This document shows, in pieces, positions 21,769 to 22,669 of a stretch of DNA of 22,669 nt. The DNA is taken from positions 1 to 22,669 of the forward strand of contig JBDSDZ010000035.1 in NCBI GenBank assembly GCA_039920345.1. Reading direction: 5' to 3'. The notes beneath the pieces were generated by a model. That model made no database searches. It was not told the DNA's origin and saw nothing but the letters and a program-made list of their open reading frames with translations. The number at the start of each line of letters is the position of its first letter. Position 1 is the stretch's first letter. This DNA comes from Croceibacterium_A sp039920345. GTDB lineage: Bacteria > Pseudomonadota > Alphaproteobacteria > Sphingomonadales > Sphingomonadaceae. The translations under genes were made by a program, and so were the position numbers.

Positions 21769-22669
21769 TTAGCGGGAAAGCCGCCCGAAGCACCCTGCCC
21801 CGGCATAGACCGCCGCGTCGCCCAGTTCTTCCTCGATGCGGATGAGCTGGTTGTACTTGGCGAGCCGGTCGGAGCGGGCGAGCGAGCCGGTCTTGATCTG
21901 CCCGCAATTGGTCGCCACCGCGAGATCGGCGATGGTCGCATCCTCGGTCTCGCCCGATCGGTGGCTCATCACTGCGGTGTAGCCTGCGCGGTGGGCGATA
22001 TCGACCGCTTCGAGAGTTTCACTCAAAGTGCCGATCTGGTTGACCTTGACCAGCAGCGAGTTCGCCAGCCCTTTGCCAATACCCATGCGCAGGCGCTCGG
22101 GATTGGTCACGAACAAGTCGTCGCCGACCAGCTGCACTGTTTTGCCCAGCTTATCGGTAACGGCCTTCCAGCCTTCGAAATCATCTTCGCTCATGCCGTC
22201 TTCGATCGAGCGGATCGGATAGCTGGCGCATAAGTCGGCCAGGTAATCGGCCATCGCGACGGGCGAGAGGCTAAGCCCTTCGCCGCTGATTTCGTACTTG
22301 CCATCCCTGAAGAACTCGGTCGCCGCGCAATCGAGCGCCAGGACAACGTCGGTGCCCGGCTTGAACCCGGCTTTCTCGATCGAGGCCATGATGAAATCGA
22401 GCGCATCGCGGGAGCTCGCAAGGTTGGGCGCAAAACCGCCCTCGTCGCCCACGGCGGTAGCGAGGCCCTTGTCGTGGAGGCCCTTCTTGAGTGTGTGGAA
22501 GATCTCCGAGCCCCAGCGCACGGCTTCGGCCAGTGTCGGCGTGCCGACCGGCATGACCATGAATTCCTGGAAGTCGATCGGGTTGTCGGCGTGCTCGCCG
22601 CCGTTGATGATGTTCATCATCGGCACTGGCAATACGTGCGCCGATACGCCGCCGACGTAGGCCCACAGC
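21769..22669 (-). CDS. eno: Enolase, partial (C-terminal 299 residues)
   Basis: Glycolytic 2-phosphoglycerate dehydratase; the N-terminal third lies beyond the right edge of the window. The visible part starts within LWAYVGGVSAHVLPVPMMN, and contains NGGEHADNPIDFQEFMVMPVG, the catalytic Glu in GDEGGFAPN, metal ligands in LALDCAATEFF, SIEDGMSEDD and GDDLFVTN, the catalytic Lys in LVKVNQIGTLSET and SHRSGETEDATIADLAV. The C-terminus (KTGSLARSDRLAKYNQLIRIEEELG) is intact. All visible active-site residues are conserved, so this is the ordinary housekeeping enzyme. Confidence 0.98.
   Translation of the reverse strand, partial: LWAYVGGVSAHVLPVPMMNIINGGEHADNPIDFQEFMVMPVGTPTLAEAVRWGSEIFHTLKKGLHDKGLATAVGDEGGFAPNLASSRDALDFIMASIEKAGFKPGTDVVLALDCAATEFFRDGKYEISGEGLSLSPVAMADYLADLCASYPIRSIEDGMSEDDFEGWKAVTDKLGKTVQLVGDDLFVTNPERLRMGIGKGLANSLLVKVNQIGTLSETLEAVDIAHRAGYTAVMSHRSGETEDATIADLAVATNCGQIKTGSLARSDRLAKYNQLIRIEEELGDAAVYAGAGCFGRLSR

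Noticed and set aside
21635..21907. N-terminal extension of the M13 peptidase into the enolase gene
   Set aside because: ATG 21634 has a good ribosome site and is followed directly by a signal peptide; the extension is arginine-rich, out-of-frame translation of enolase DNA.

Overview
The window is about 22.7 kb of GC-rich chromosomal DNA from an alphaproteobacterium, most probably of the order Sphingomonadales (Novosphingobium, Sphingopyxis or Erythrobacter type). This placement is inferred from gene content: a large TonB-dependent receptor beside a type B carboxylesterase, a SigK/RskA-type sigma and anti-sigma pair, a RibBX-type riboflavin enzyme with an N-terminal helix-turn-helix, an M13 peptidase, and a promoter of the alphaproteobacterial general stress response type (GGAAC-N16-CGTT). 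No rRNA, tRNA, CRISPR array or intact mobile element was found. The window cuts a carboxylesterase at the left edge and enolase at the right edge.

Layout. (1) 1-4975 is a nutrient-acquisition module: a partial type B carboxylesterase and a TonB-dependent receptor on the minus strand, diverging from an AraC-family regulator. (2) 4976-5409 holds no intact gene, only the decayed end of an IS6-family transposase with two copies of a probable IS end. (3) 5410-10972 is an envelope-stress-like unit: an ECF sigma factor overlapping its RskA-type anti-sigma on the minus strand, divergent from a tightly packed four-gene operon (two DUF4331-type exported proteins, an anchored TPR protein, and a HupE/UreJ-type membrane protein). 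(4) 10974-11243 is a small orphan protein resembling those beside phage-type integrases. (5) 11436-13376 is an SDR dehydrogenase plus FMN-dependent 2-hydroxyacid dehydrogenase operon with a strong bidirectional terminator. (6) 13397-14830 has a tiny membrane protein and a periplasmic PDZ/M48-type metalloprotease. (7) 14833-18087 is a flavin region: a flavin reductase diverging from ribBX, ribH and an aldo/keto reductase, with a cluster of inverted repeats between the two directions. (8) 18103-18212 looks like a stress-controlled small RNA gene with a C-rich loop and its own terminator. (9) 18275-22669 holds cyclopropane fatty acid synthase, convergent with an M13 peptidase, followed by partial enolase.

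The three observations most worth follow-up are the candidate general-stress small RNA, the uncharacterised sigma-controlled DUF4331/DUF4331/TPR/HupE envelope system, and the helix-turn-helix fused to RibBX facing a perfect palindrome that could be its own operator. All functional calls are from reading the sequence; no database search was run.
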